Shown: positions 1 through 12,000 of the stretch, one piece after another
Layout of the letters: every line of letters starts with the position of its first letter
How positions within the stretch are numbered: position 1 is the first letter of the stretch
Made by a program: the position numbers and the translations under genes
From: Rhineura floridana
Taxonomy: Eukaryota > Chordata > Lepidosauria > Squamata > Rhineuridae
Direction of reading: 5' to 3'
DNA length: 64,000 nt
Assembly: GCF_030035675.1 (NCBI RefSeq)
Contig: NC_084497.1
Location: 30,640,437 to 30,704,436, forward strand
The notes under the pieces: model-generated
Database searches by the model: none
The model's input: only the letters and a program-made list of their open reading frames with translations
What the model was told of the DNA's origin: nothing

Positions 1-103
1 CAAACAACAGAGTGAACTTGCCAAACAGGCCCAGAATCCGGACCAGGGGCCTAAACTAGACTTGGGCTTCAAGGAAGGGCAGACCATCAAGCTCAACATT
101 GCG
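1..103 (+). CDS. NECAP2: NECAP2 exon (first in window), end of PHear domain
   Basis: Reads in frame from base 2 as [10 protein letters not shown]...KLNIA. Donor gtgagg at 104, phase 0. The left edge is cut by the window. Confidence 0.93.
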
Positions 104-1385
104 GTGAGGAGGTGGAGCCTCACTTGGCTTCTTCTGCTGCCCCCTCAGGGCTGTGGCCATGGGAGGGGGCTCTGGAAAAGGGATTGCCAGCTAAAACCGC
201 CCATCGGACCTGGAAGAAAGTTCCTTCCTGACCCCAAGTGGTGGCAACTGTTCAGATCATGAGGGTGTCCAAAATTCCACCTCTCTCCTCTAAAAGGTGT
301 TTCTTGAGAAGTGGACCTGTCTCACTGTAGTGTCCTGTTTCCAAAGGAGCAACTGCCTCTCTGGATCTGACAGAGGCACTTTCTTATGTTATCATCCAGC
401 CCTGTTGCTCTGCCGCTGGGCCCTGTGGTAATGGCTTCTCAGAAACGGATAGCACTATGAAAGTGGGTGGTGGTGGTATTTTTGCTGTTGTGTTTTTCGT
501 CAGATGGCTGTGTTCATTGTACATGTAAGTGTGTGAGGAGGAGGAGGAGGAGAGCCAAAGGCACTAGAGCCCAGGCCTTGAGCGGTTGTTGCTGCCTCCC
601 AAGGGAGCAGAGCCCCAGAACCACTGAGCAGCTTGTTAGCTGGAGTAAAAAAGAGGAGCCTGACACAAGGAAGTGGGCATGTGACTCGGCAGACTGGGCC
701 CTTTCCTCTGCCCGCCCTCTTTCTCTCTCCCTTGCACAGCAAACAGCTGGACTGATGTCACATGCAGAGACACAACAGTAGGACACCTTTGGCTGGGGGA
801 TGTTGTTAAGGCCTCTGAGCGGTTTTTAATGCTTTTCCATCTCCCTTCAGAATGTGAAGAAAAAGGACGGCTCCTCAGGCAGCAGACTGCGTGCAGCAGG
901 CTCTGGGGGACCCAGCCTCATCCCACCCCCTCCTGGAGGAAAGGCTTCTATCGTCTCCCTGCCTGGGGAGCAGCTTCTCTGCTGCCCTGCGGAGTCCCCA
1001 GCCAGTGCTGCCAAAGCAGGTCTTTCTTTCTCATTGGTCGGCTCAGGCTGCCAAGGCGGGAGTGTGTGGCCACTGTAGTTTGTGGGGCAGAGCCACTAAA
1101 TCTGTGCAGCAGTCCTGCTTCAGAGCTGCTGGAAAGCAGGAGTTTGTGTTTATTAGTAGACTGTTTTCAGGCCTTGCTTTGGGAGACCCTGAAGCGCTGT
1201 GGGCGCCCATTTGGTTTCCTCAAGGAGACGCGCTGAGCAGAGGAGGCATTGAGGTTATACATGGCAGTGTAGCTCAGTATTGTCTCAGCCAGCAGTGGCC
1301 TCTTCAGGAACTCAAGTGGGGTGGGGTGGCCTCCCCAGAGCTGGCCTGGAACGATCTGTGAAATATCTCCAAGTGGCAAAAGCTG

Positions 1386-1425
<40 letters not shown>

Positions 1426-1821
1426 GTATGTCCTGTTTATCAGCAGATGCTTCTGTCCCTTGGCCACCTCCACAACCTCAGAATTCTACAGCAGAAGCAG
1501 CTGCCGACATCTGGGGAGATTTCACCAAAGCTTCTGGGTGAGGAATCCCCCCACTCCCCTTTCATGTGCCAGTTACGGAAGACAAAGGGTCTCCTCTCCC
1601 TGCACACTCTTTATACAGGCCCCTTAACCATTGCACCTCATCTTGGATCTAGGGGTGGCTCCCTGGTCAAAGGGTCTCCGTCTCTGCCCCAGGAACGCTG
1701 CAGGCCCAGCACCGCTGCATTTGCAGCCTCTGCCCTGCTGAAGGGCTGTCTTTTGTCTTTGCCTCCTCCCAGGTCTGCTTCTGGCCAGACTCAGCAGAAC
1801 TCCAGGTGGGTCCAATTCTAA
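1..1821 (+). CDS. NECAP2: NECAP2, adaptin-ear-binding coat-associated protein 2, C-terminal half (spliced, 5' end outside window)
   Basis: Four exons (1-103, 851-1019, 1447-1537, 1773-1821) join in frame to give 136 codons and a TAA stop at 1819-1821. The product starts inside the PHear domain ([22 protein letters not shown]), runs through a Pro/Gly-rich linker (PPPPGGK), and ends with two WxxF motifs, WGDF and a C-terminal WVQF. In the NECAP family these motifs bind the ears of AP-2 and AP-1, placing the protein in clathrin-coated vesicle formation and endosomal recycling. The order of segments matches human NECAP2 (about 263 residues) as I remember it; NECAP1 is the alternative, but NECAP2 is the family member expected next to CROCC. 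Exons are intact. The donor after exon 851-1019 (gtcttt) is weak. The gene's start lies left of the window. Confidence 0.93.
851..1019 (+). CDS. NECAP2: NECAP2 exon, proline-rich linker
   Basis: Acceptor ccttcag at 844-850. Encodes [10 protein letters not shown]...SAAKA. Ends in phase 1 before a weak donor, gtcttt. Confidence 0.88.
1388..1422 (+). repeat. (TC)n microsatellite
   Basis: About 35 bp of uninterrupted CT dinucleotides. It lies 25 bp upstream of NECAP2 exon 1447-1537 and probably extends that exon's polypyrimidine tract. Confidence 0.95.
1447..1537 (+). CDS. NECAP2: NECAP2 exon carrying the WGDF motif
   Basis: Encodes [10 protein letters not shown]...[15 protein letters not shown] is a WxxF adaptor-ear ligand. 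Donor gtgagg, phase 2. The acceptor region reads cagcag, so a one-codon alternative is possible, but 1447 keeps the frame with the preceding phase-1 exon. Confidence 0.9.
1773..1821 (+). CDS. NECAP2: NECAP2 last coding exon, WVQF terminus
   Basis: Acceptor cctcccag. Encodes [15 protein letters not shown] and TAA. The terminal WVQF is the family's conserved adaptor-ear motif. Confidence 0.93.
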
Positions 1822-2930
1822 GTCGGGGTGTGCTGCACTTTTCTTGCACAAAGGCCTCCTTTTGTCGTTGTGGACCAAAGAGGAAGTTGCTGGCCCTTGT
1901 GGTGTTTCTGGAGATCCCGGCTCTTGACATATTCAGATGTTTGCTTTGGGCATTATGGGAAAGTGAATGGGGGGGATCTGGGTGGGCTATAGGAATCCTC
2001 TTCTCGCCTCTTCTCCCCCCCCGTGCCTCCTTAGCACTTTAGACTCTCTTCTGCTGCCCAGAGTCCCTAAAAGGGGGGGAAGATTCTTTCTTCACTCAAA
2101 TCACAGCTTAATGACCTGAAAGAACTTGGAAGCTTGGAGGGCTGGAAGAGGGGTGGTGGCCATGCCTGACCTTCCTCCAGAAAGAAAACTGTTCACTCTG
2201 TCTCCCATCTGCCATTTTTCCTGTGTGGTGTCTTAGTACGTTTGTTAAGACACTTGCCCACCTCACCCCCTTTCCAGCTTGGAGGGATGTTGTGGTGCAG
2301 CTGCACCAGGGAAAGCAATCTGCACGACCGACTCTCTCACTGCAAGGCGGCTTCCGTTATCTGGGTCAGAGCAGCTGCAGCCTTTTGTGGGGAGTGACTG
2401 GGAGCTCCCCACCCTCTCCCGTGCAGGCATTCTCTGCACTTCGGTTTGCTGCAAATTTGAATTGGGCTTAACCGTCAGGCATCTCCTGTCGGGAATTGTA
2501 ATTTCCAGAATACCTCCTGGCTGGAAGGGTGCTGGGGCTCCATTCTGTTGTCTAGCTGTGCCTTTGCTTGTTGTGTTTGAGGTAGTGGTGCCGGGGGCAA
2601 GAGAAGGTTCATCGGCTTGCTGGGCGGACTGTGGGGATGCTACATCGTCTCTCTAGGTGGGTTCTCTCCCTTGTGCAGCTTTTCCATGCAAAGTGCCCCC
2701 TTCTCTTAAGATTTTGTGAAGGACAAACTGCTTTCTCGGCCATCTTATGGAACTGGACTTGAATTGTTTTGAAATATAGCTCTTTATATACACTCTTACC
2801 TATTTATGCTAAGGTGAAGGCCTTTTACATAATGTTTTATCATTATGAAACACCTTACGTTTTTGTCTGCCTTTTCTATCGTTATTTTTGAGCTGGTTCC
2901 TGAATAAATAAATATATCTATCTATCTGTA
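1822..2930 (+). other. NECAP2: NECAP2 3' untranslated region
   Basis: Non-coding sequence between the stop codon and a poly(A) signal AATAAA at 2903-2908, giving a 3'UTR of about 1.1 kb. No repeat family is obvious in it. The end point is inferred from the signal. Confidence 0.65.
2903..2908 (+). terminator. NECAP2: Poly(A) signal AATAAA, probable NECAP2 end
   Basis: AATAAATAAATA follows the NECAP2 stop by about 1.08 kb and precedes AT-rich then GT-containing sequence. No better hexamer is seen closer to the stop. Confidence 0.55.
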
Positions 2931-4549
2931 CAGTATCTGAATGTTTTTATTTTTGTTTGGGGATGAAGGGGAAGCAGAAATGAACTCAAAAGACCAAAGG
3001 ATGTGGTAGCGTTTCAGTGACAGTGAAACGCTTGATGGTTCATGATGAGGTGTCACTTTTCTGCCTCTAAGTCTTTTGCTCCTGCAGTAATAACCACAGG
3101 CAGTTTTTGCTTCGTTCTGAAAGGGGGGGTGGGGGGAGAAAACTTGCCCTGGAAGTGAAGGCCTCTGGCTGGGAAGCTTTGCGCCCTGCCCTCCCATCTT
3201 TTTGAAAGATAGGTATTCTGTTCGGGCCAAGAGGTACATTTGTATTACTTCACAAGTTCCTTGACTGGTGTTTGTAACTGAACCTCTCTTCATTTTATGC
3301 TCTTCTGTAGGATAAAGACTGTTTTTGAACTAGAAAGCTGTGTGTTGGCAAGAATGTCTCTTGAAATATCCTGAAAGCAGAATCTGGGGTGTGTGTGTGT
3401 AGCGCTTGAGTTGGTGGTTTTCCTTTCAGGGGGCCGTATGGTCAGAGGTCAAATGTCATGGCAAATGTTGAGGACCCAAAAGAGCATCCCTGCTGGGTTC
3501 TTCATTGGCTCAGTGTCCTGTTCCAAGTGCCCCGTAGGCAGGAAGCCCCCAGGCAGGGCGTGGAGGCATCAGTCTGCCTCATCTCTCCCTCTGGACAAAA
3601 TATTTGCCTTTGGATTTTCCTCCACTGTGTTTGAGTATCTGGTGTGTGTGTGTGGTTTGGTGCTGTTGCCCTGCCCTGTCTCCAGCACTCAAAGGAGATT
3701 ATAGAAATCTAAGCTGACCAAGAGGCCCCACTGATGTTATCAGTCTGGCTAAAGCCCTTTCCAGCTTTGCATAATGTGGGGTGGGAGGGGGTGAAAAGGT
3801 GAATGTACTGGCAGTTGCCCCCCTGCCCCCTAGCAGGGGTCACTGGGGTAAGCAAAAAGCCGCCTTTTCGATAAGAAGGCTGAGTCCCAGCTGCCTGCAG
3901 AGCGACAGTGACTCCCTCCAGCTCAAGGCTGATGCTGGAGCTGCCACTCAGGTGGAGTCTGAGCTCTTGGCAGGGCGCCTGAAGGAAGAACAAAGGGGGA
4001 GGAGGCATGAGCTGGGAAAGGGACTGCCTGAGGCCCGTCTTCCACCTGAAGCAGGTGCCAGGTGCTATAATAACGCTGCCAACCGACAACCCGGCAGGGT
4101 CAGTGCCATCTGTGCAGGTGAGTGCACTTGTCTGGGCAGCCGTGGAATGTCTCCTCCTTGGGAGCACATCTGTGCTGGAGCCTGTTCTTGGGGTGTGTAT
4201 GTTGGGGTCCCATGCTGAAGTGCTCAAGGGGGGTGCTGGGCTGAGATCTGCTCCAAGGCAGATGCCTGCACGGCAGATCCAGCGGTGTAGCTGTGCTTGG
4301 TGGGGAAGACCTTGCACTTTGCATATGCTCTTGAGTCCCTGAAAAAGACTATCCCTGATTCAAGATGAAACAGCTTCCCTCAAGAAGTGCTGCCCTAGGG
4401 CAGATCTCTCACTTGGGAGACCCTGTTAGCTCCACCAGGTTCCCTGCTGCTCCAGTCTCACCTCTGGAGAGCAAATGATTAACCTGCTTCTTACTGCCTT
4501 TTTATTTTGATTGTAAAACACTCTTGAGTTTGTTTAAGTGGGAAGAGAT
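2931..4549. other. NECAP2-CROCC intergenic stretch
   Basis: Short GT runs near 3390 and 3650, and no exon-like reading frame with splice sites. The open frames across 3709-4317 show no recognisable protein signature and look like chance frames in GC-rich DNA. Confidence 0.6.
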
Positions 4550-5429
4550 TGTTGTTGTTATGTGCCTTCAAGTCGATTATGACTTATGGCAACCCTATGA
4601 ATCAGCGACCTCTAAGAGCATCTGTCATGAACCACCCTGCTCAGATCTTGTACGTTCAGGTCTGTGGCTTTCTTTATGGAATCAATCCATCTCTTGTTTG
4701 GCCTTCCTCTTTTTCTACTCCCTGCTGTTTTTCCCAGCATTATTGTCTTTTCTACTGAATCATGTCTTCTCATGATGCGTCCAAAGTAGGCTAACCTCAG
4801 TTTCATCATTTTAGCTGCTAGTGACAGTTCTGGTTTAATTTCTTTTAACACCCAATTATTTGTCTTTTTCGCAGTCCATGGTATGCACAAAGCTCTCCTC
4901 CAGCACCACATTTCAAATGAGTTGATTTTTCTCTTATCCGCCTTTTTCACTGTCCAACTTTCACATCCATACATAGAGATTGGGAATACCATGGTCTGAA
5001 TGATCCTGACTTTGGTGTTCAGTGACACATCTTTGCATTTGAGGACCTTTTCTAGTTCTCTCACAGCTGCCCTACCCAGTCCTAGCCTTCTCCTGATTTC
5101 TTGACTATTGTCTCCATTTTGGTTAACGACTGTGCCCAGGTATTGATAATCCTTGACAAGTTCAATGTCCTCATTTTCAACTGTAAAGTTACATAAATCT
5201 GTTGTCATTACTTTAGTCTTCTTGACGTTCAGCTGTAGTCCTGCTTTTGTGCTTTCCTCTTTAACTTTCATCAGCATTCGTTTCAAATCATTACTGGCTT
5301 CTGCTAAGAGTATGGTATCCTCTGCATATCTTAAATTATTGATGTTTCTCCCTCCAATTTTCACACCTCCTTCATCTTGATCCAACCCGCTTTCCGTATG
5401 ATATGTTCCGCGTACAGATTAAACAGATT
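4550..5429 (-). mobile_element. 5'-truncated RTE/BovB-like LINE, 3' part of the reverse-transcriptase ORF plus tail
   Basis: On the minus strand an uninterrupted frame of 257 codons (5385 to 4612) shows non-LTR reverse-transcriptase hallmarks: the catalytic box as YAEDT (usually YADDT), LNVKKTKVM, a YLGTVV block, MYGCESWTVKK and CWRRALCIPWT. The C-terminal LKEI..E.SL / LMLGK / RGRxxxRW blocks resemble BovB-type RTE elements; an R4-type LINE is the alternative. The 3' end (plus coordinate about 4550) is a GTT-rich tail preceded by a 25-bp block also found at the 3' end of the SINE at 49345-49514. The 5' truncation point (about 5429) lies at the edge of the CROCC CpG island. An open frame this long suggests a fairly recent insertion. 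Confidence 0.85.
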
Positions 5430-6030
5430 AAGCCGCGCGCATTTGGGAAAACGGGGCTCTGTGGGCGCCTTTGCCGCCCCTCCCCTCCCTCCGGGCGAGA
5501 AAGGGGGAGGGCCGGTTTGGCTGCGATTGCAGCAGCTGCGCAGGGCGATCGGCTTCTAAGACCCGGGAGCGCCGCGGCTTGACGGGGGCAGGCAGGAGCA
5601 GGCTGCAGCCCCGCCCCCAGTTCCCTCCTGCCTGGCGGCGATTGGTCCTGCGCGGCTTCCAATCCGGCCAGCCATCCCCAGCCGGGCCCCTCCCTGCAGA
5701 ACCCGCCCGAGTGCCCCCGCCAGACCCGGGAAAGCGGGAGAAGTGGACGGCGCGGCTCTTTCGGGTCTTGCTCGTCTCGTCTCCTCCGGGGGCAGGCGGG
5801 GCGTCCGCCGGCCAAGGGCCATGGGGGCGCACCCCCTTGCCTGGCAGGAGCGCCCCGGGCCTCCCAAAGCCGGGGCCAGGTGATAGCGCGCTCCTCCTTA
5901 CGCCCATGAGCAACCCGGAGGGCGCAGAGCTGAAGTTGGAGGCTGTGATTGAGGTGGGCGGGGCTGTCCTGGGCGGGGGGGCGGAGAGGACTCTCGGGTT
6001 GCATTGGGAGGGGTACCCCGCCCCCTCTGG
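5430..6030 (+). promoter_or_regulatory. CROCC: CpG island, probable CROCC promoter and 5'UTR
   Basis: The base composition jumps to GC- and CpG-rich (GCGCGC, GGCGG and CCGGG are frequent) and falls away after about 6030. It contains the CROCC start codon at 5906. An inverted CCAAT box (GCGATTGGTCC) lies near 5638-5648, and there is no TATA box. CpG-island, TATA-less promoters are usual for broadly expressed genes. The start site cannot be placed from sequence. Confidence 0.75.
5906..5953 (+). CDS. CROCC: CROCC exon 1, coding part
   Basis: Encodes residues 1-16, [16 protein letters not shown]. Donor gtgggc, phase 0. The 5'UTR part lies upstream in the CpG island. Confidence 0.85.
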
Positions 6031-9000
6031 GTGGCTCATGAGGGGGACCTGGGCGCATCTTCTGCATCCGGATCCTTAACTTGGAGGCAGGAACAGTCGT
6101 GGAAATGGACCCCACCCCTGGGAAACCCACCATTCTGACTGATGCTTTTTGTTTTGTCCATTTAGGGCCTTAGGAAAATACTCTCTAAATTCTCCATGCC
6201 CTGGGGGTGTTTGTGTGTGTGTGGGAGTTGGAAACAAATTGTACAATTAGACAAGCTTTGATGTCATGCAGAAATGTTAAAACTTCATTTCTTAAAAACA
6301 AAATCTATCCCTTCCTGGTTTCCCACTTTTTTGATCTAAAAGCTGAATAAATCCCATGATGAATTTGGATAACTGGTTTTTAAAAAATCAACCACAGTAG
6401 TTTAACTGAGGAAAGAATGATATTTTGGGTGGAGCTGCAAATGGATCAAGTGTCTTTCCTGCCCCCGCGCCCCCTCCCTCATTGTGGCAAACACCTGGCC
6501 TCTGGGGCGCAACCCAGCAGGCATGGATCCAGCCCATCTGTTGCCTTTGGTGTAGCAGACACTTCTTAGTCCTTACTCCCTCCAAACACCCCATTTATCA
6601 TAACAGGTTTTACTCTTAACTAAATGTAGCCTGGGGCTTAAATGTTCTCACAGGACTCCCTTCTGACTACGCCTTCTGAAATTGATCTGAAGGTGCTGCC
6701 AAACTCTCTGGTCACGATCCAGCCAAAGAAGTCCTGTTGAAAGAGTGGAGTTACATTGCACAACTGTAAAATGTGTACACTCCTTCTATTTAGATGACCG
6801 GACACACATTTACTTGGAAATCTGCCACAACCTCTGAGCCTCAGCTCTTCTTATGAAAAATGGCCATAATAATACTGATCTACCTTGCAGGGTTGTTGTA
6901 AGACTTGCACAAGAAATGCTGCATAACTTTGAAGAGCAATTGAAAGAAATTGTCGCTATTACTGTAGAGGTTACATCCCTTGGAATTCTTTACTGATAGC
7001 TAGCAAACGCCCTCCATTCATGAGTCAGACCCTTTTAATTGTGTTCCATGAATTCCATGGGGTAACGATGCCCCTTATGAAAAGCTACTGCTTTGTCCCT
7101 TCTGTCAGGGCCAGTTACCAAAACAACCAGGGAGTTTGTGGCCTTGCTTTCCTTGGCTGCTGTTTTTCAAGAAAAGACTGGATAGTCTGGGACATGTCTT
7201 GGGAATGTCTTTAAGGTCTGGAAGCTTATGGATTCCTGTTACGTTTTTGGGCATGTCAGGGTACTTTTGCAAGGGGGCAGAAAGTCTCCCCCTCCCCGGT
7301 ACACTTGCCTTTCTGTCAGTTGCAAAAAAAGTAAGCCAAATCCTGAGTCCTGTTTTGTAGGTGACTGTTAAATCCTCTGTGGGATAATGGCAGTGCTGGA
7401 GGCACCTTACTGGATTGCTGGGCGTTAGGACACGATGTGTGTACATCCTTTTTGACCTAAGTGGCCGAGGACCCGTTCCCAAGGCACAGGTGGGTCTGAT
7501 TCAAGGTCCAATCTAGACAGTGGAGAGAGATCAACCGCCCACCCGCCTACCCAAGAGACTGCAGATGGAGCTACTGAGTTGACTAAGAAACAACCCCTCC
7601 CTTCACCCTCTCCCCAAAGATGCTCAGAGGAAAATGATGTCCTGAGCCCCATTGGTAGTGGTGCCCATTTACTCTTCTTAGCTCCTCCTTCCTGGGTTCA
7701 TTGACAGTAAACTCTGGAAGAAGGCTGGGTTTTCTATTTGGATCTTGAGTTCTTAAGAACCTGAGGACTTCTTGAGACAGGCAACCCTCTCGCCTCTGCT
7801 ATATCCCGCAAAGAGCCTCCACAAGATGCCGCGACAGACGGGGACTGAACACAAGGCACTGGGAAGGTTACAATTTAAATTTGTTGCTTGGGTTTTCCTT
7901 AACTGCTGACTGCAGTCCGATCCCCGCTTTGGAGGCTCAGGCAGGCTTTTCTCTCTGGAAATCCCTTCTGGGATTGTTCATCTCCCCTGTAGTGTCTTTC
8001 TGGCTCACTCACTTGGCTTGTCTGTGGCCCTATGCAGGCTCATTTGCTAGATTGGCTTGAGGGTTGCTGATGTACAGGTTGGTCCAGATAGCCCTTAGGT
8101 GACATAAGAATGCCCCAAACCTTAGAGTGGAATGCCCGGTATGTCTGGGATTCAATTTTGCAATAATTTTGCTGTAGGTTGCTCTGCCCCCCCCCCAAAA
8201 AAAGCTCACCGAAGTAGTGCACTCTTATTCCCGTTTTATAGATGGGGCATTGAGACAGAGTGCCTCAAGCCAAGGCAGGGTCCAGGGTAGAGGCAGGATA
8301 CTGATTCAGCTTTCCTGGCCCAAAGGCTACCTCCGTAACTGCTGGACTTCGGGCAGCCTTTTTGGCTAGAGCACATGTCGTTCTTCTCACCATGCAGCGT
8401 TTGGTCTCGGCCTCTGCATTTTGCAGTGGGGCAACTCTTGCTGACTGGGGCTCCTTCAGAAGGCCTTGGCTTGCTTGGGCTGAGTTCTGCCACTGAGTCT
8501 GCCTTGTTCTTGTCTGGCAGAAATTGGAGAGCGGCATCCTGATCTCGGCTGAAGGGAAAAGCCTCTCTGTCAGGGGCTCCTGTGAAGACTCCCCCCCCAC
8601 CCGCTTGCCAGCTCGCATCCGAGAGATTGTGGCCAATAACCTTTCAGAGAGCGGTTGCCAAGGTATGCTTTGGGGAAATGCTTTTCTTTGAATGGGAGGA
8701 CCATGCACTGGGAGATGGGCACTCTTTTTCCACCTCTCCTGCCACAGCTCCTGTCATAACAACATAAGGAGAGCCCCGTGGCTGGATCAGGCCAGTGGCC
8801 TGTCTAGTCCAGCATCCTGTTCTGGCAGCAGCCAGCCAGATGTCTCCCTGTCTCCTTGCTGGGCCTGGCTGCTTCTGCGAGGGGGACAGCAGGGAGGAGG
8901 CAGCTAAGCTCCGCTCTGGCAGAGCACCTAGCCGGATGGACCCGTTCCTCCTCCAGCTCCTGGGAAGGGGACAGGTGGAGAGGACAGAGCAAGCTCTTGG

Positions 9001-12000
9001 CTTCCTGGTTTGTTTCCAAGCTTCCCCAGTCTTGTTCCAGCTGGCACATTTGTCCTCTGCTGACCTGTGGGCCTCTTTCTCCTGGGCAGGGCATAGCGCT
9101 GCTGGGGTTTTCTCTGTCTGTTGCCAAACAGAATTTGGAGCAGGTGGGCGAGGGCAGAGAAGCAGAAGGGGAAGGCAGCAGTGGGTAGGAAGCAATGCGT
9201 GTGTGTGACGCTGTGCATGTGCTAGCATCTTCTGCCACTCCCACCCTCCTCTTGTCCTGCCACTTCTTATTGGGTGGGAGTGAATTTGGGATGCATCTTT
9301 GTGAAGCACACATAAGGCACTAGAAGGAGCCTGGGTGCCAATGGATCAGGCCAAAGCAGGCACATCACACCGGGTATCATGTTGCTCCCAGGAAGCCAAT
9401 GAAGGCACTAGACCTCCTCTGCTGTTGCATCTGCGTATCTGTCATCCACGGATAGACTATCATTGTATGTGGGGGCTCCCAGAGTCACTGATATGCCTGC
9501 CCCCCTCTAATGAATATGTCTAATCCTCTTTAAAGCTACCTAAGCCCATGGCCTTTGCCACATCTTGTGGCAGCAAATACTACACATTGGTGATGCATTG
9601 TGGAGAGGGAGCTTGATATTGTTGTTAGCAGTTCAAGATGAATGAACTTTGCAGAGGAAATGTTATTGCAAGGTGGAGAAATCCCGTAACTGCTTTAATG
9701 GTAACTTATCCCAATAACTGAGTCTATAGATGTTGAAATGAGAGGTGAAAACTGCAGGATTCCTCTATTGGGAAGTGAGCGGGGCTTCATCTTCTCTCGC
9801 AAAAGTGGCGCTGCTTGTCAGCATTCTGTTGCTGATGCTTTTAAAGTCAATAGTTAGAAAAAACTTTGTGATATATTCCTTGGAATCGCAGGAGCAGCAG
9901 CAGCCCATTGATGCACAACTGTTCTGGCAGTGTGCTCCAGCCTATTTTTCACTTTTATACAAAGTTGAATTATTAATTGCTTACATTGGACTAGTTGTAT
10001 TGGGATGATGAGGCTTGATTATGTTTGTCAGGATGCAGTGCATGCTGGGACCAGGCTTACTTGTTTCGTTCCTTTCTTCAGCTTGACCAGCTGCACAAGT
10101 GCACTTGATGCAGGGTGTGTGTGTGTCTCCCTGCTTGGTTCAAACGCTACTTCCGCCTCTCTCTCTCAATCTCTCTCCACAGTGGCCTACCACGACGAGA
10201 TGTCGTCCTTGCTTTCCCTCCAGGAGGAAAACTGCATCTTGCAGCAGGAGCTCTCTCGGGTGGAGGATTTGCTGGCCCAGAGCCGTGCAGAGCGTGATGA
10301 GCTGGCCATCAAGTACAATGCAATCAGTGAGCGGGTAGGTACAGAAAGCTGGCAAGGCTGAGTGCTGCTGCTGGGAGGATCACCTGTGCCTGAAGCAGGC
10401 CTTTCCAGGTAAATGTAACTGTGCAACATTGTACTTGTGCCAACGAGTGTGCTAGGTGCTGTACAGGTTGGCGGTGCTTACAGTTGGGCAGGACAGATGG
10501 AGGCTGTGCTCTTGCAGAGCGCTCCATGTTTTGCTTGTGTTTCCTGTCCCCAAAGTATAAGATCATTTGCAGAACCACACAAGTAAGAAGATAGATTTCT
10601 TCTCCAGAGAGCTTACAGGCTCCGCTATGAGCCCCCTTCCTGCTCTTTCCTGAACTGATGGCAATTGGGGTGAGTGGGTTTCGGCTTGTACTTGCCATGG
10701 GATTGAGCTCTGGCAGGGGGGAGTTGGTGTCTCTCTTTTCCCACCTTCTTTTCCCTCATTCTGGAGACAAAAAGTGCTGGCATGCTAGACTGGCTGCCGT
10801 TATTTCCTTGTTCAGTGTTCTCTCAGGCCCTTCTTCTCTGCCCCCTGCCCCACAAGAGTTGTGTCTTTGTGCCAGGATCTGCCTAAGGATCCCAGTGGAA
10901 GGCATTTGCTGGCTATTTTCCAGGGGATGTTGGTGTGGGGAGTGCTTTTGCCACCCCTCCTCCACATCTAAGACCTTAGGCCTGCCTCAGCATGTCCAGC
11001 TGGCTGAAAGAGAACAGGGCTTGTTGGGACGCGTCTTCTGGCGGTGAAATTCATGGGGGGATATGGTGGGGGTGGGGAGGAGGGGAGTCACAGCTCGTGC
11101 TTGACTTCAGTTAGGAGAGGATTGCAGAATGAGGAGTGAAACACTTTGTAAGGAAGGATGCATGAGAAATAAGGATCAGTGGTGATCTCATGCTCTTGAG
11201 GGCTGCTACTCAGTCAGAGAAATCTTAATCAGCTAGTTGGTTAGTTAATTAAAGTCTTCACAATTTTGTATAAGAGTGAAACAGTAATTTTGGAGAGAGA
11301 AGCATCCTTTCTTTTTAAATGGCTGCCAGGCACTATCTTAGAAAAGTCACCCCCAGCCCCGGAGAGGGTGTGGGCAGAGTGGCCCTTCTGAGATGGCACC
11401 TGTGCCCCATGTTCATGCACAGTTTTTGAGGGGCTCCTGTAATCCTTGCAACGACTCTGTACAGTAGGACTATACGCTACTTCAGGTGTCCCTCTGTTGC
11501 AGCTGGAGGGTGTGCAGTTGGAACTAGTGAATCCATGTCTGAGGTGATATTTGGACCAGGCTGTTTGCTCCTGGCTATGGTCTCGCTCTCTTTGTCACTG
11601 CAAGCAGGGTGAGAATGTTTTGGAACATTGAACCAGAGAGATTTTTTTCAGGAGCTGGAAGCCTCAAGCTAAGAAGGGCCGGCTGGCTGGCCTGCCTCTT
11701 AGATGCAGAGAAGGCTTTGTGTACAGTGCGGAAAAGCAAATATCTCCCTAAGAAATGGTGTCTGGGGAGGGGGGAGCCTGTTGTGTGTTGGGGAGGGGGG
11801 GTCTCCTCTCCTTATAAGGCTATGTTGGGGGCTCACATGCTCTGGTGACCATGGAGACCCACAAGAATTTAAATGGGTTGCAGGTTGCCATAGCAACCGT
11901 TGTCTTGGGAGAGGGTAAACTTTTCCTATACAATCCACATCCTGTGCCCAATTTTTCTTAAAAGATAAAAATTAGGTTTCAAAAAACAACTTTGGTCCCT

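Larger units (their letters stand above)
8663..10182 (+). other. CROCC: CROCC intron 2
   Basis: 1.5 kb, occupied largely by the two repeat copies above. The remainder shows no coding or regulatory signal that I can support. Confidence 0.65.

Noticed and set aside
5428-6079. Overlapping long open frames on both strands in the CpG island
   Set aside because: GC-rich DNA with few stop codons. No recognisable domains, and the CROCC start exon explains the locus.
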